Program-made: the position numbers and the translations under genes
Notes under the pieces: model-generated
What the model saw: the letters and a program-made list of their open reading frames with translations, nothing else
Database searches by the model: none
What the model was told of the DNA's origin: nothing
In this document: positions 8,977-17,170 of the stretch, in pieces
Position numbering within the stretch: position 1 is the first letter of the stretch
Layout: every line of letters starts with the position of its first letter
Source of the DNA: JAIBJN01 sp963775625
GTDB lineage: Bacteria; Actinomycetota; Thermoleophilia; Gaiellales; Gaiellaceae
Length of the DNA stretch: 64,000 bases
Assembly: GCA_963775625.1 (NCBI GenBank)
Contig: CAVZJM010000004.1
Location: 248,001 to 312,000 of the forward strand
Direction of reading: 5' to 3'

Positions 8977-9591
8977 ATGAGACTCACACTGACCGAATTC
9001 GTGACCCTCGACGGCGTCTACCAGGCACCGGGCGGCCCGACCGAGGATCCCAGCGGCGATTTCCGCCACGGCGGCTGGCTCGTGCCCTTCTTCGACGATG
9101 CACTCGGCCAGTACATGGTCCGGATCTTCGGCGAGGTGGACGCGTTCGTGCTCGGCCGCAAGACCTACGAGATCTTCGCCGCGAGCTGGCCGAAGGCCAC
9201 CGATCCCGACGACCCGGTCGCGAGCCGGCTCAACACGCTCCCGAAGTACGTCGCCTCCCGCAGCCTGACGCGAGCGGACTGGCACAACAGCACCGTGCTC
9301 GGCAGTGACGTCGTGGCCGAGGTCGCGAAGCTCAAGGAGCAGCCCGGCCGGGAGCTCCAGATCCACGGCAGCGGCGCGCTCGCCCAGACGTTGTTCGACG
9401 CCGGCCAGATCGACACCATCCGGCTCATCGTCTTCCCGGTGGTGCTCGGCTCGGGCAGGCGGCTGTTCGCCGAAGGGCGGACGCCCTCGAGCTTCCGGCT
9501 GGCCGACGTCACGTCGACCCCGAGCGGCGTCACGATGCAGACGCTCGAACTGACCGGTCCGCCCGAGTACGGCGAGGTCGAGGTCGAGTAG
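8977..9591 (+). CDS. RibD C-terminal/DHFR-like reductase
   Basis: A 204-residue protein from the ATG at 8977 (MRLTLTEFVTLDGVYQAPGG). Motifs of the DHFR-like family are in order: the N-terminal T-L-DG strand, VLGRKTYEIFAASWP for nucleotide binding, LQIHGSGALAQTLF, and the terminal IVFPVVLGSGRRLF. Such proteins are predicted NAD(P)H-dependent reductases of unknown substrate, distinct from true folate reductases. The gene is the only one between two tRNA-Thr remnants (8834-8886 and 9626-9646), which suggests it travelled as a small insert. An upstream in-frame start at 8944 is possible, but the family begins near the chosen ATG. Confidence 0.85.
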   Translation: MRLTLTEFVTLDGVYQAPGGPTEDPSGDFRHGGWLVPFFDDALGQYMVRIFGEVDAFVLGRKTYEIFAASWPKATDPDDPVASRLNTLPKYVASRSLTRADWHNSTVLGSDVVAEVAKLKEQPGRELQIHGSGALAQTLFDAGQIDTIRLIVFPVVLGSGRRLFAEGRTPSSFRLADVTSTPSGVTMQTLELTGPPEYGEVEVE

Positions 9592-9625
9592 CGGCAAGAG
9601 CCTGCTCGTCACCGCGATCGTGTAA

Positions 9626-9646
9626 AGCCCTCTGTAGGACTCGAAC
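9626..9646 (-). repeat. Short tRNA-Thr 3'-end remnant
   Basis: Twenty-one bases (AGCCCTCTGTAGGACTCGAAC) match the 3' acceptor and T-arm end of the tRNA-Thr gene at 16626-16698 with one or two mismatches and the same orientation. After 9646 the similarity is lost apart from a TACCACG trace. This is the second of two such fragments on the 3' side of that tRNA. Confidence 0.6.
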
Positions 9647-9661
9647 GGAAATACCACGTGG

Positions 9662-9698
9662 TTGACTGATAGATAGCGAGAATATATACTCGCTAACT
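9662..9698 (+). promoter_or_regulatory. Near-consensus sigma-70-type promoter overlapped by a palindromic operator
   Basis: TTGACT (9662-9667) and TATACT (9685-9690) are separated by 17 bases, an excellent housekeeping promoter. The palindrome TAGCGAG-8-CTCGCTA (9674-9695) covers the -10 box. The ATG of the PadR gene is at 9699, eight bases after the -10 box, so the mRNA should be leaderless or nearly so. The layout implies that the PadR protein represses its own operon; this is an inference from position and symmetry. Confidence 0.8.
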
Positions 9699-10214
9699 AT
9701 GAGGGAGCTTTTCCTTGCCTTGCTCAGCGACGACCGTGCTCATGGGTACGAGCTGAAGCAGTCGTTGGAGCATGAGTTCGGCGATCTGCTGCCGGCGCTG
9801 AACGCCGGTCAGATCTATTCGACGCTTGCCCGGCTCGAGCGCGATGGCCTCGTCGTCGGTACGGCGGTGCCCGGGGACAGTCGCGGCAAGCGCGTGTACG
9901 AACTGACGGATGCCGGCCGGGCCGCGCTCGCGGCCTGGATCGAGCTGCCCGTCTCGGGCAGGCGGCTCAAGGACGAGTTCTTCATGAAGCTCGTCGTCGC
10001 TGCGTCAGCTCGGTTGGCGGAGCCGAAGGAACTGATCGAAGGGCAGCGACGCGAGTACCTGCAGTCGCTGCGCGACCTGAACGCGCTGCTCGAGGCCGAT
10101 GGAAGTGCGCCTGCGGGCGAGCTCCTTGTCGAGGGCGCGATCTTGCATCTGAAGGCCGACCTGGAGTGGCTCGAGCTGATCGAGCAGCGACTTGCGGTGA
10201 AGGAGGAGGTTTGA
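9699..10214 (+). CDS. PadR-family transcriptional regulator
   Basis: A 171-residue protein. The N-terminal winged helix carries the PadR signature: LALLSDDRAHGYELKQSLE, then GQIYSTLARLERDGLV and a basic wing ending GKRVYELTDAGR. The C-terminal helical half (about residues 95-165) is the usual dimerisation region. It heads a three-gene operon with an ABC ATPase and an FtsX-type permease. Its stop overlaps the next start (TGATG). PadR repressors in this arrangement usually sense a compound exported by the adjacent transporter. The operator at 9674-9695 supports autoregulation. Confidence 0.92.
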   Translation: MRELFLALLSDDRAHGYELKQSLEHEFGDLLPALNAGQIYSTLARLERDGLVVGTAVPGDSRGKRVYELTDAGRAALAAWIELPVSGRRLKDEFFMKLVVAASARLAEPKELIEGQRREYLQSLRDLNALLEADGSAPAGELLVEGAILHLKADLEWLELIEQRLAVKEEV

Positions 10215-10945
10215 TGGCACCGGTACTCGAGGCGAAGAATCTCGCGAAGACGTACGAAACCGGCGGCACGAAGGTGCTGGGCCTTCGTGGCGTCGACATC
10301 TCGATCGAGCGCGGCGAGTTCGTCGCGATCATGGGACCGAGCGGGTGCGGGAAGTCGACGCTGCTCAATCTGCTCGCCGGGCTCGATCGACCGACGGCGG
10401 GTGAGGTCTGGCTCGATGGCGCCCGGATCGATGGGTTGAGCGAGACCGATCTGGCGCGCCTGCGTCGCCGCAAAGTCGGCTTCGTGTTCCAGTTCTTCAA
10501 CCTGGTGCCGACGCTGTCGGCGGTCGAAAACGTCGAGCTGCCACTTCTCCTGGTCGGCCGCCGGCGCCGAAAGGCTCGACAATCCGCGAATGAGCTGATG
10601 AGCGATCTGGGAATTTCCGGGAAGGAGGAAGCTGCTCCGGCCGAGCTGTCCGGCGGGGAGCAGCAGCGGGTTGCGCTGGCGCGCGCGCTGGCGAACAGGC
10701 CTGACGTCGTGCTCGCGGACGAGCCGACCGGCAACCTCGATTCGGCAGCGGCGCGCGACGTGCTGGGGCTCTTTCGCGAGGCCCAGAGCCGCGGGCAGAC
10801 GCTCCTGCTTGTCACGCACGACGCGAGCGTCGCCTCGGCTGCGGAGCGGGTGATCATGCTCCGCGACGGGCTGGTAGCCGATGAGACGGAGTTGGCTGCG
10901 GCTCGCCAGGTCGCTCCTCTACTCGAGCTGCGGAGCACGGAATGA
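10214..10945 (+). CDS. ABC transporter ATP-binding protein (LolD/MacB class)
   Basis: A 243-residue ATPase with Walker A GPSGCGKST, Q-loop FVFQFFNLVPTLS, signature LSGGEQQRVALARAL, Walker B VVLADEPTGNLDS and switch His in LLVTHD. The FNLVPTLSAVENVELPL segment typifies the MacB/LolD/FtsE class that pairs with FtsX-like permeases. The ATG at 10214 overlaps the PadR stop and has an AGGAGGAGGT ribosome site at 10201-10210. Its own stop overlaps the permease start (ATGA), so all three proteins are co-translated. It probably drives lipoprotein-, peptide- or drug-related extrusion by a mechanotransmission mechanism; the substrate is not evident. Confidence 0.95.
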   Translation: MAPVLEAKNLAKTYETGGTKVLGLRGVDISIERGEFVAIMGPSGCGKSTLLNLLAGLDRPTAGEVWLDGARIDGLSETDLARLRRRKVGFVFQFFNLVPTLSAVENVELPLLLVGRRRRKARQSANELMSDLGISGKEEAAPAELSGGEQQRVALARALANRPDVVLADEPTGNLDSAAARDVLGLFREAQSRGQTLLLVTHDASVASAAERVIMLRDGLVADETELAAARQVAPLLELRSTE

Positions 10946-12720
10946 CGGCGCTGCTGTTCAGGCTGGCGTTCGCGGGCATCCGTTCGCGTCTGCTTGCGAG
11001 CGCGCTCACGATCGCGATCGCGGGGGCAGCGGCGGCGACGATCGTGCTGGCGCTGGAAGTGCGCTCGAGCGGGCGCGATCCTTGGCAGCAGACGTTCGAT
11101 GCGGCCAACGGGGCACACGTGCTCGTGTTCGCTCACTCGCAGGCCGACGCGCGCGCTATCGCCAACCTCCCGGGCGTGACCGAGCGCGACGCGCCGGTTC
11201 CTCTCGTGACGGCGACCCTGGGGCCGACTCTGGGCTTGCCCGGAAGCACCGATCGAGTGGAGCTCGCCGGCCTGAGTGGTCGCACAGCCGTGAACACGCC
11301 CGTGCGTACCTCTGGCTCGCAGCTGCGCGAGGGGGGCGTCGTGCTCGAACGCAGCCTCGCCCGCGCACTCGGCATCGAGGCCGGCGCCACGCTGGAGCTC
11401 ACGACCCGACGCGGCTCGGTCGACCTTCCGGTTCTCGGGACGGCGGTCGTACCCAGCCAGCCACGCTACCCTCGCCGCAACCCCGGCCTTGCCTGGATCA
11501 CCCGCGCCACGCTCGAGCGAATCGAGCCGGATCGCACCAGCTGGCGCTGGACCGAGGCGCTTCGACTGGCGAATCCCTCCGCGGCTGCGGCGTTCACCGA
11601 GCGGGCGGCTGCAGGCTTTTCGGCAACCACGTTGGGGACCGGCGCTCTCTACTTCGAGTCCTGGCAAGACCAGCGCGACAACGCACTGGCCGATGCACAG
11701 CCAATCGAGCTCATCGTCACGATGTACACCATCCTGCTCCTGATCGTCGCCTTCGTCGTGGTCGGGATCCTCGTCGGCGCCCGCGCCAGCGCCCAACACC
11801 GTGAGATCGGGCTGCTGAAGGCGGCCGGCTTCACCCCGCGCCAGGTCGGAACCGTCTTCGCCCTCGAGTCAGCCGCCCTCGGTTTCATCGCTGCGGCCCT
11901 CGGCTTCACGCTCGGGATGCTGCTCGCACCGCGCCTTGCCGCACCGAGCGCCGAAACGCTGATCGGCTCCCCAACGATCGCGGCGAACCCCTGGCACGTC
12001 CTCGTCGCGAGCTGCGTCGTCATTCCCGTGCTCCTGGCCGGCACACTGACGTCTACCCGCCGCAGCACCCGCTATACCGTCCTCGAAGCGATACGGGCCG
12101 GCAGCTCGTCTCCACCGAAGTCACGTCTTGCGCGCGCCGTCACCCGATCCTTCCTGCCGTTGCCGACACGGCTCGGGATCAAAGACCTACTCGCACGACG
12201 GCGCCGGGCGGTTCTCCTCGCGGCCGCGATCGCACTGACCGGCGCTGTGGTGGCCGTAGCGCTCTCGGTCAAGGCCACGCTCGATGCGCGGCCCGCCGGC
12301 GAAGTGAGCGACGTACCGGATGAGCTGCCGCTCCTCATCTACACCCTCGACGCGGCGTTGCTGCTGATCACCGCCACCACGCTCGTCGCGGTCACCCTGC
12401 TCTCGGTCCGTGAGCGCATCCGCGACTACGGCGTGCTCAAGGCGATCGGCCTCACACCGACGCAGATCACCTCGACCCTCGTCAGCGCCCATACGGCGCT
12501 CGCAGTGTTCGCTTCGCTCCTCGCCATCCCGCTCGGCATCGGGCTCTTCCTCGCCCTCGTGAAGGCCGCCAGCGGCACGACCGAGGATGCCGTCCTCGCA
12601 CCGTGGTGGTCGCTCGCCCTGATTCCAGTCGGAGCCGTGCTCGTCGTCGTCGCCGCGACCAGCCTCCCGGCCCGGTCAGCCACACGAATCCGCACCGCCG
12701 ACGCGCTCCGTTACGAGTGA
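10942..12720 (+). CDS. FtsX-like ABC transporter permease
   Basis: A 592-residue permease with an N-terminal helix (residues 1-35) and a large extracytoplasmic domain. The first FtsX block contains IELIVTMYTILLLIVAFVVV and REIGLLKAAGFTPRQVG. A second block repeats the pattern with RIRDYGVLKAIGLTPTQI near residue 500. Two FtsX domains in one chain indicate a duplicated permease that may act as a monomer with the ATPase encoded just upstream (ATGA overlap). The terminal RSATRIRTADALRYE is typical of the family. The substrate is unknown; the PadR regulator argues for export of a toxic or signalling molecule. Confidence 0.92.
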   Translation: MTALLFRLAFAGIRSRLLASALTIAIAGAAAATIVLALEVRSSGRDPWQQTFDAANGAHVLVFAHSQADARAIANLPGVTERDAPVPLVTATLGPTLGLPGSTDRVELAGLSGRTAVNTPVRTSGSQLREGGVVLERSLARALGIEAGATLELTTRRGSVDLPVLGTAVVPSQPRYPRRNPGLAWITRATLERIEPDRTSWRWTEALRLANPSAAAAFTERAAAGFSATTLGTGALYFESWQDQRDNALADAQPIELIVTMYTILLLIVAFVVVGILVGARASAQHREIGLLKAAGFTPRQVGTVFALESAALGFIAAALGFTLGMLLAPRLAAPSAETLIGSPTIAANPWHVLVASCVVIPVLLAGTLTSTRRSTRYTVLEAIRAGSSSPPKSRLARAVTRSFLPLPTRLGIKDLLARRRRAVLLAAAIALTGAVVAVALSVKATLDARPAGEVSDVPDELPLLIYTLDAALLLITATTLVAVTLLSVRERIRDYGVLKAIGLTPTQITSTLVSAHTALAVFASLLAIPLGIGLFLALVKAASGTTEDAVLAPWWSLALIPVGAVLVVVAATSLPARSATRIRTADALRYE

Positions 12721-12962
12721 TGTGGGGACCCCTCGTTTGCCTCGAGCGATGAGCGGGTACCCGTCGGGGATGCAGCGAGCCCTATCGTCGAGAGACACCC
12801 GGGCGCGGGGAGCCGCCGACCCGCTCCCAATCGCAGCGTGCACGCGCCTTCTCGAGGTCGGCGCATACGGCATCGCCGACGCCATCGATGAGGCGCGGCG
12901 GTAGCCCCGTGCCCGTTCGGGCTCACGCCCAGCGACTGACCGCAGGGAGTAGGCTCGACGAG

Positions 12963-13544
12963 ATGCGCAAGGTCGTCGTCCAGCAGTTCGTGACGCTCGA
13001 CGGCTTCGCCGCGGGCCCGAACGGCAAGCTCGACTTCGTCACCGAGACTGGGGCGGCCGCGGATCCCACCTCCGGTCCGTTCGTCGAGAACCAGCTTGCC
13101 TTCATCGAGAGCCTCGACACGATCCTCCTCGGCGCTGTCACGTACCAGTTGTTCGCGGCTTACTGGCCCGAGCAGACGACGGAGACCCAGCGCATCGCCG
13201 ATGCGCTGAACGCGACGCCGAAGGTCGTGTTCTCGAGGACGCTCAAGAGCGCTCCCTGGGGAAGCTGGGAACCGGCGCGCGTCGTCGCCGGGAGCGCCGC
13301 CGAGGAGGTTCGGCGGCTGAAGGCCGACTCCGGGAAGGACATGGTCGTCTGGGGCAGCCTGACGCTCGCGGACTCGCTGATGAGGGAAGGCCTCGTGGAC
13401 GAGTACCGCCTCCAGGTCTGTCCCGTGGTGCTCGGCCGCGGCAAGCGGCTCTTCGAGGACGGCCTCGCGACGCAGTGGCTGACACACGTCGAGACGAACA
13501 CGTACGACGATATGGTCGCGGTCCGCTTCGCGTCCAGGTCGTAG
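12963..13544 (+). CDS. RibD C-terminal/DHFR-like reductase
   Basis: A 193-residue member of the same family as the genes at 8977 and 14842. It starts MRKVVVQQFVTLDGFAAGPN, has LLGAVTYQLFAAYWP where relatives have the GRKTYE nucleotide-binding motif, and ends with VCPVVLGRGKRLFED. The TAGGCT box at 12950-12955, seven bases before the ATG, fits a leaderless promoter. The 242 bases between the permease and this gene show no other convincing feature. The reaction is unknown; the family is predicted to reduce small substrates with NAD(P)H. Confidence 0.85.
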   Translation: MRKVVVQQFVTLDGFAAGPNGKLDFVTETGAAADPTSGPFVENQLAFIESLDTILLGAVTYQLFAAYWPEQTTETQRIADALNATPKVVFSRTLKSAPWGSWEPARVVAGSAAEEVRRLKADSGKDMVVWGSLTLADSLMREGLVDEYRLQVCPVVLGRGKRLFEDGLATQWLTHVETNTYDDMVAVRFASRS

Positions 13545-13636
13545 TCGACGATCCTTTACCAGGCGTTTCGGCCTACATGCGTTCTGAGTCGTGTTCTTCG
13601 AGAAGTAGTCCGATTTTCCGAGGGGGAGCGAGACAG

Positions 13637-13741
13637 ATGAAGCGATTCCTTCTGCTCTACAACGGACCGCCGACGCCCGCAGGGGCTATGCATCAAAGTT
13701 GGCCGGAGTGGTTCAACGAGGTTGGCGAGAGTAGGGCCTGA
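13637..13741 (+). pseudogene. Truncated DGPF/YCII-domain gene
   Basis: An ATG with a GGGGGAGCGAG ribosome site opens MKRFLLLYNGPPTPAG, the standard N-terminus of the YCII/DGPF family, followed by WPEWFNEVGE. The protein then stops after 34 residues, before the DGPF motif. A full family member has about 110-130 residues. Sequence downstream does not resume the family in any frame because the phosphoesterase gene begins at 13744. It is therefore a decayed remnant, perhaps cut by the event that brought in the phosphoesterase. Confidence 0.65.
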
Positions 13742-13743
13742 GC

Positions 13744-14508
13744 TTGGGCGGTCCCTACACGGCCGAGCGCGTCGCGGTGCTCTCCGACGTCCACGGGAAC
13801 GCGGTCGCGCTCGATGCCGTGCTGCGCGAGGTGGTCAGCATGAACGTCGATCTCTTCGTCGTCGGAGGAGATCTGACGTGGGGGTCGCGACCCGAGGAGA
13901 CGCGGGCGCTAGTCGCCCCGTTCGAGCGGATCTCGATCTTCGTGCGCGGCAACGCCGAGCGGTTCCTGCTCGAGCAGGCAAGCTCTGGCGGCGACGAGAG
14001 CGAGCTCACACCGCGCGAGCGATGGATGCTCGAGCGGCACACATCCGAAACGAAGGCGTTCCTGTCGACGTTCGTCGAAGGCGCGGTGGTGGAGATCGCG
14101 GGGCTCGGCCCGGTTCGGTTTTGTCATGGCTCGCCGAGAAGCGACGAGGAGCTCATCACACCGGAGACCCCCGAGGCACGCATGCGGGCCCTCACCGACG
14201 GGATCGCGGAGCAGGTGCTCGTGAGCGCTCACACCCACCTCCAGTTCGACCGCACGGTTGCCGGCATTCGCTCCGTCAATCCAGGAAGCATCGGCATGCC
14301 GTACGAAGGAACGGCCGGGACCGCCTTCTGGGCGGTCCTCGGTCCCGACGTCCGGCTTCGCCGCACCACGTATGACGTCGACGAGGCCGTGCGGAGCTAC
14401 CGCTCCACTGATGACCCTTTGGCGGAGCAGATGGCGCAGCTCCTCGTGAACCCGCCGACGCGAGATGAAGCCATCGCAGACGCCGAGGCGAAGGAGTTCT
14501 CTGGATGA
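13744..14508 (+). CDS. Calcineurin-like metallophosphoesterase (YfcE/MJ0936 type)
   Basis: A 254-residue protein. Dimetal-site motifs are in order: D-x-H in VAVLSDVHGN, GD in VVGGDLTWG, GN in FVRGNAERF, His in RFCHGSP, and H-x-H in VSAHTHLQ. They match the YfcE-like phosphodiesterase group, cytoplasmic enzymes of broad phosphodiester activity. The start is taken as TTG at 13744, directly after the broken YCII gene; the fold begins six residues later, so a slightly different start is possible. The C-terminal tail (about 50 residues) is charged and not conserved. No operon partner is evident. Confidence 0.85.
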   Translation: MGGPYTAERVAVLSDVHGNAVALDAVLREVVSMNVDLFVVGGDLTWGSRPEETRALVAPFERISIFVRGNAERFLLEQASSGGDESELTPRERWMLERHTSETKAFLSTFVEGAVVEIAGLGPVRFCHGSPRSDEELITPETPEARMRALTDGIAEQVLVSAHTHLQFDRTVAGIRSVNPGSIGMPYEGTAGTAFWAVLGPDVRLRRTTYDVDEAVRSYRSTDDPLAEQMAQLLVNPPTRDEAIADAEAKEFSG

Positions 14509-14841
14509 GCGATTCACTCGTCTCCGACTGCTGGAGGGGGCACCGAGAACCCGCCATCGGACGTGGGTGTCGCCACTCCGAACCGTCGTCTGGCTCGCCA
14601 AAGAAGGGGTGAGTGTGCAGCAGCTTTGCTCGTGCCGCTCAGGTCGAAAGCCCGCTCAGGCGAGAGGACGCTCGCGCAGGCGAGCGTTCGTGGATGTTCC
14701 CTGAAGGATTACCAATCGGACCATTGTTCAGCTCCCGGCCACGCGCTGGACGGCTGGCCGCTGCCGGCCGATTGATTTCTTACAAGAGCGACAGCTCACG
14801 ACACGCTAATTTGGGGGCACCCCAAAGCAGAGGAGAGCCCC
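14509..14841 (+). promoter_or_regulatory. Intergenic stretch with a hairpin before the reductase gene
   Basis: No convincing gene lies in these 333 bases. Near the end, TTTGGGG-GCA-CCCCAAA (14810-14826) forms a seven-base-pair hairpin or palindrome, followed by an AGAGGAGAG ribosome site for the gene at 14842. It could be an operator or a 5'-leader hairpin. The remainder shows repeated GCTCAGG and GCGAG words but no clear structure. Confidence 0.4.
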
Positions 14842-15423
14842 GTGGGCAAGGTGGTCATGTACAGCTCGGTGTCGGTGGACGGCTTCGTCGCGGACGAGAA
14901 TGACCAGCCCGGACCGCTGTTCGACTGGTTGTCCAGCGGTGACGTCCCGTTGGACGAGAGCGGCGAGGTGAAGGTGTCGCAGACGTCCTACGACTACACC
15001 CGGCCCTACTGGGACCAGATCGGGGCGACAATCGTCGGCCGCCACGTCTTCGACATGACGGACGGCTGGGACGGGAAGCCTCCGGGCGGGATCGACCACG
15101 TGGTCGTCGTGACGCACCGGCCGGAGCCCGAGGGCTGGGACCCCGAGGCGCCGTTTCACTTCGTCGACGGCGTCGAGGCAGCCGTGGCCAAGGCGCAGGA
15201 GCTTGCGGGTGACCGCATGGTCGAGGTCGCCGCTGGCGACGTCGGTGGCCAGGTGCTTGCCGCGGGCCTGATCGACGAGGTGCGAATGGACGTCGTACCC
15301 GTCGTGTTCGGGTCCGGCAAGCGCTACTTCGGGTCGGTCCACACGCAGCACCTGTTGGAGGATCCTGACGTGGTGATTCAGAGCAACCGGGTGCTTCACC
15401 TGCGCTATCGGGTGCGCCGTTGA
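14842..15423 (+). CDS. RibD C-terminal/DHFR-like reductase
   Basis: A 193-residue protein from a GTG start with an AGAGGAGAG site upstream. It opens MGKVVMYSSVSVDGFVADEN, shows the nucleotide-binding strand ATIVGRHVFDMTDGW, a PPGG loop, VEVAAGDVGGQVLAAGLIDE and the terminal VVPVVFGSGKRYFG. This is the fourth DHFR-like gene in the first 15.5 kb. It differs clearly from the other three, so the set was not produced by recent local duplication. It is probably a small-molecule reductase of unknown substrate. Confidence 0.87.
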   Translation: MGKVVMYSSVSVDGFVADENDQPGPLFDWLSSGDVPLDESGEVKVSQTSYDYTRPYWDQIGATIVGRHVFDMTDGWDGKPPGGIDHVVVVTHRPEPEGWDPEAPFHFVDGVEAAVAKAQELAGDRMVEVAAGDVGGQVLAAGLIDEVRMDVVPVVFGSGKRYFGSVHTQHLLEDPDVVIQSNRVLHLRYRVRR

Positions 15424-15607
15424 CCGATCTGAGCGGGGGAGCTGGTCTGTTGATCGGATTAATCGCCGCTGCGGCGGCCTCGGGGGTGTTCGGGGGATAG
15501 CCGTAAGACGGAGATAGCTCGGATGACATTCCCGAACACTGGCGCAGGCTGCAGCCATATCGCTTGACCCAACGGCTTCGGGGTGTCAGACCACATAACG
15601 TTGGAAC

Positions 15608-16402
15608 ATGTCGAGGGTCGAGCGGGATCCTGAACGCGGCCGAGCCGTTGCAGCCGAGTTGAAGGCGCTCGGCGTGAAGAAGCGAGAGCTCATCAGGGCA
15701 GCTGAGCAGGGTTACATCACGGAGCTCGCATGCAAGATGCCCGAATGCTTCTGCCCGGAGGAGCTCGGGGGCGCGTCTTACTTCGCGCAGGTCACCAACG
15801 ACTGGGGCGACTGGAGGAGCGACTGGATGCCCACCCTCGAGCACTTCCCGGTCTACAAGAAAGATGGCGGCAAGGCGGCCGTGGACAACGCCATCCTGGC
15901 GCACCGCCTCTGCAATCGCATCGACCACTCTTTAAGGGTTGGCCGTTCGCACGAGAGCGATCTCGAGAGGATCAGGAAAGCCCGCGAGGAAGGGATCCGC
16001 CGCAACAATGTCCTGACCGGGAACACAGAGGGCGGCGAGATCCCGACCGTCGTCGCCATCGTCGAGGCGACCGGCGAGCCGGTCGAGGAGACCGAGCCGG
16101 AGGCGGAGGCAGCGACGCCGAAGCCGAAGAAGACGAAGAATGCGCCGGAATGGAAATCCCTGCTGGACGCCGAGAAGGCGCAGTACCTCCTCGACCACCA
16201 GACGATCTCCGATCGCACCTGGACCGAGGAGTCTCGGCTCAAGGGCGAGAAGCGCGACGCCTTCATCCATCGCATCCTGGGGTTTCCGAGGACGCCGAAC
16301 GCGGATCTAGGTGGGCCATCGCTCGGGGAACATCCCGAACGCTGGCCCATGGCATCGAAGCCGCCCTCCGAGGCAAGCGCAGCGTATCGCGCCTTCTCTT
16401 AA
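15608..16402 (+). CDS. HNH-endonuclease-like protein
   Basis: A 264-residue protein without a family I recognise with certainty. Residues 42-103 resemble an HNH (treble-clef) core: Cys42, Cys47 and Cys49, then TLEHFPVYKKDGGK with Glu78-His79, then Asn94, His99 and the CN pair 102-103 in NAILAHRLCNRID. The C-terminal half (after an acidic linker EPVEETEPEAEAA) is a charged region with WKSLLDAEKAQYLLDHQ that could bind DNA or a partner. It is the gene nearest the 3' end of tRNA-Thr, the usual position of a mobility gene in an island. Nuclease function is an inference from the motif. Confidence 0.6.
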   Translation: MSRVERDPERGRAVAAELKALGVKKRELIRAAEQGYITELACKMPECFCPEELGGASYFAQVTNDWGDWRSDWMPTLEHFPVYKKDGGKAAVDNAILAHRLCNRIDHSLRVGRSHESDLERIRKAREEGIRRNNVLTGNTEGGEIPTVVAIVEATGEPVEETEPEAEAATPKPKKTKNAPEWKSLLDAEKAQYLLDHQTISDRTWTEESRLKGEKRDAFIHRILGFPRTPNADLGGPSLGEHPERWPMASKPPSEASAAYRAFS

Positions 16403-16625
16403 GGAGGCATCGTCGGGAGGTACGTGCTCTTCCTGCTCGACGGCTACATCGGCACCACCCCCCACGCGGTAGCTGCTGCGAGGGTGAGCGTCTCAGTCGA
16501 AGAACCAGATCCCCCGGAGGGAGTTCTGGACCTGAAAGCTCCATAAACGGCTCCATACCCACCGCATACTGGAGCCCGTGCAAGTCCTTCGAAGGATAAA
16601 GCTCCGGTTTGCGGGGCTTTTGCAG

Positions 16626-16698
16626 AGCCCTCTGACGGACTCGAACCGTCGACCCCCTCCTTACCATGGAGGTGCTCTACCGACTGAGCTAAGAGGGC
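16626..16698 (-). tRNA. tRNA-Thr (anticodon GGT)
   Basis: On the minus strand the sequence folds as a complete cloverleaf: acceptor GCCCTCT paired with AGAGGGC, D arm, anticodon stem CCTCC/GGAGG around loop ATGGTAA (anticodon GGT, Thr), and T arm GACGG-TTCGAGT-CCGTC. CCA is not encoded. Parts of this gene recur at 8834-8886 and 9626-9646 (3' end) and at 16936-16967 (5' part), making it the centre of a rearranged region. Confidence 0.95.
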
Positions 16699-17170
16699 GC
16701 TCAGCGGCCATCGTAGCGTCCCGCCTCGCCGGCGGCGGTAAGCTGCCCGGCGTGAGCACGACCGCGACCGAGCAACGCGGGATCCGCGCGTCCGCGCGGC
16801 GCGCGATTGCCCACTTCCGCGCGATCTCTCAGCTCGAGAAGGAGCTGGCGACCGTCGAGCTCAAGCAGAAGGCGACCTCGCTCGGCACCGGTGCCGGGCT
16901 CGGGATCGCAGCGGCCGTCGTGGCCCTCTTCGCGGTGGAGGTGCTCTACCGACTGAGCTAAGAGGGCGCTCGAGGCCATCGTAGCGTCCCGCCTCGACGG
17001 CGGCGGTAAGCTCCCCGGCGTGAGCACGACCGCGACCGAGCAACGCGGGATCCGCGCGTCCGCGCGACGCGCGATTGCCCACTTCCGCGCGATCTCCCAG
17101 CTCGAGAAGGAGCTTGCCACCCTCGAACTCAAGCAGAAGGCCCAGTCGCTCGGCGCCGGCGCGGCACTGG
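16667..17170. repeat. Imperfect tandem duplication of half a tRNA-Thr plus holin-X gene start
   Basis: Sequence from 16667 recurs from 16936 (offset 269, then 268 after a one-base indel). The first stretch, through the tRNA half, the intergenic bases and about 110 bases of coding sequence, is nearly identical. Similarity then declines to about 80 percent over the next 100 bases. The copied segment holds the anticodon-to-5' part of tRNA-Thr in an orientation and context that cannot give a second working tRNA. The upstream holin copy runs into the duplicated tRNA piece and stops. Confidence 0.85.
16752..16961 (+). pseudogene. Truncated holin-X copy fused to duplicated tRNA-Thr sequence
   Basis: Starts with GTG at 16752, seven bases after a TAAGCT box. 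The 69 residues open MSTTATEQRGIRASARRAIA, nearly identical to the copy at 17020. After GLGIAAAVVALFAV the reading frame enters the duplicated tRNA fragment and ends VEVLYRLS. The two transmembrane helices that define the family are incomplete. It may be translated but is unlikely to be a functional membrane protein. Confidence 0.7.
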
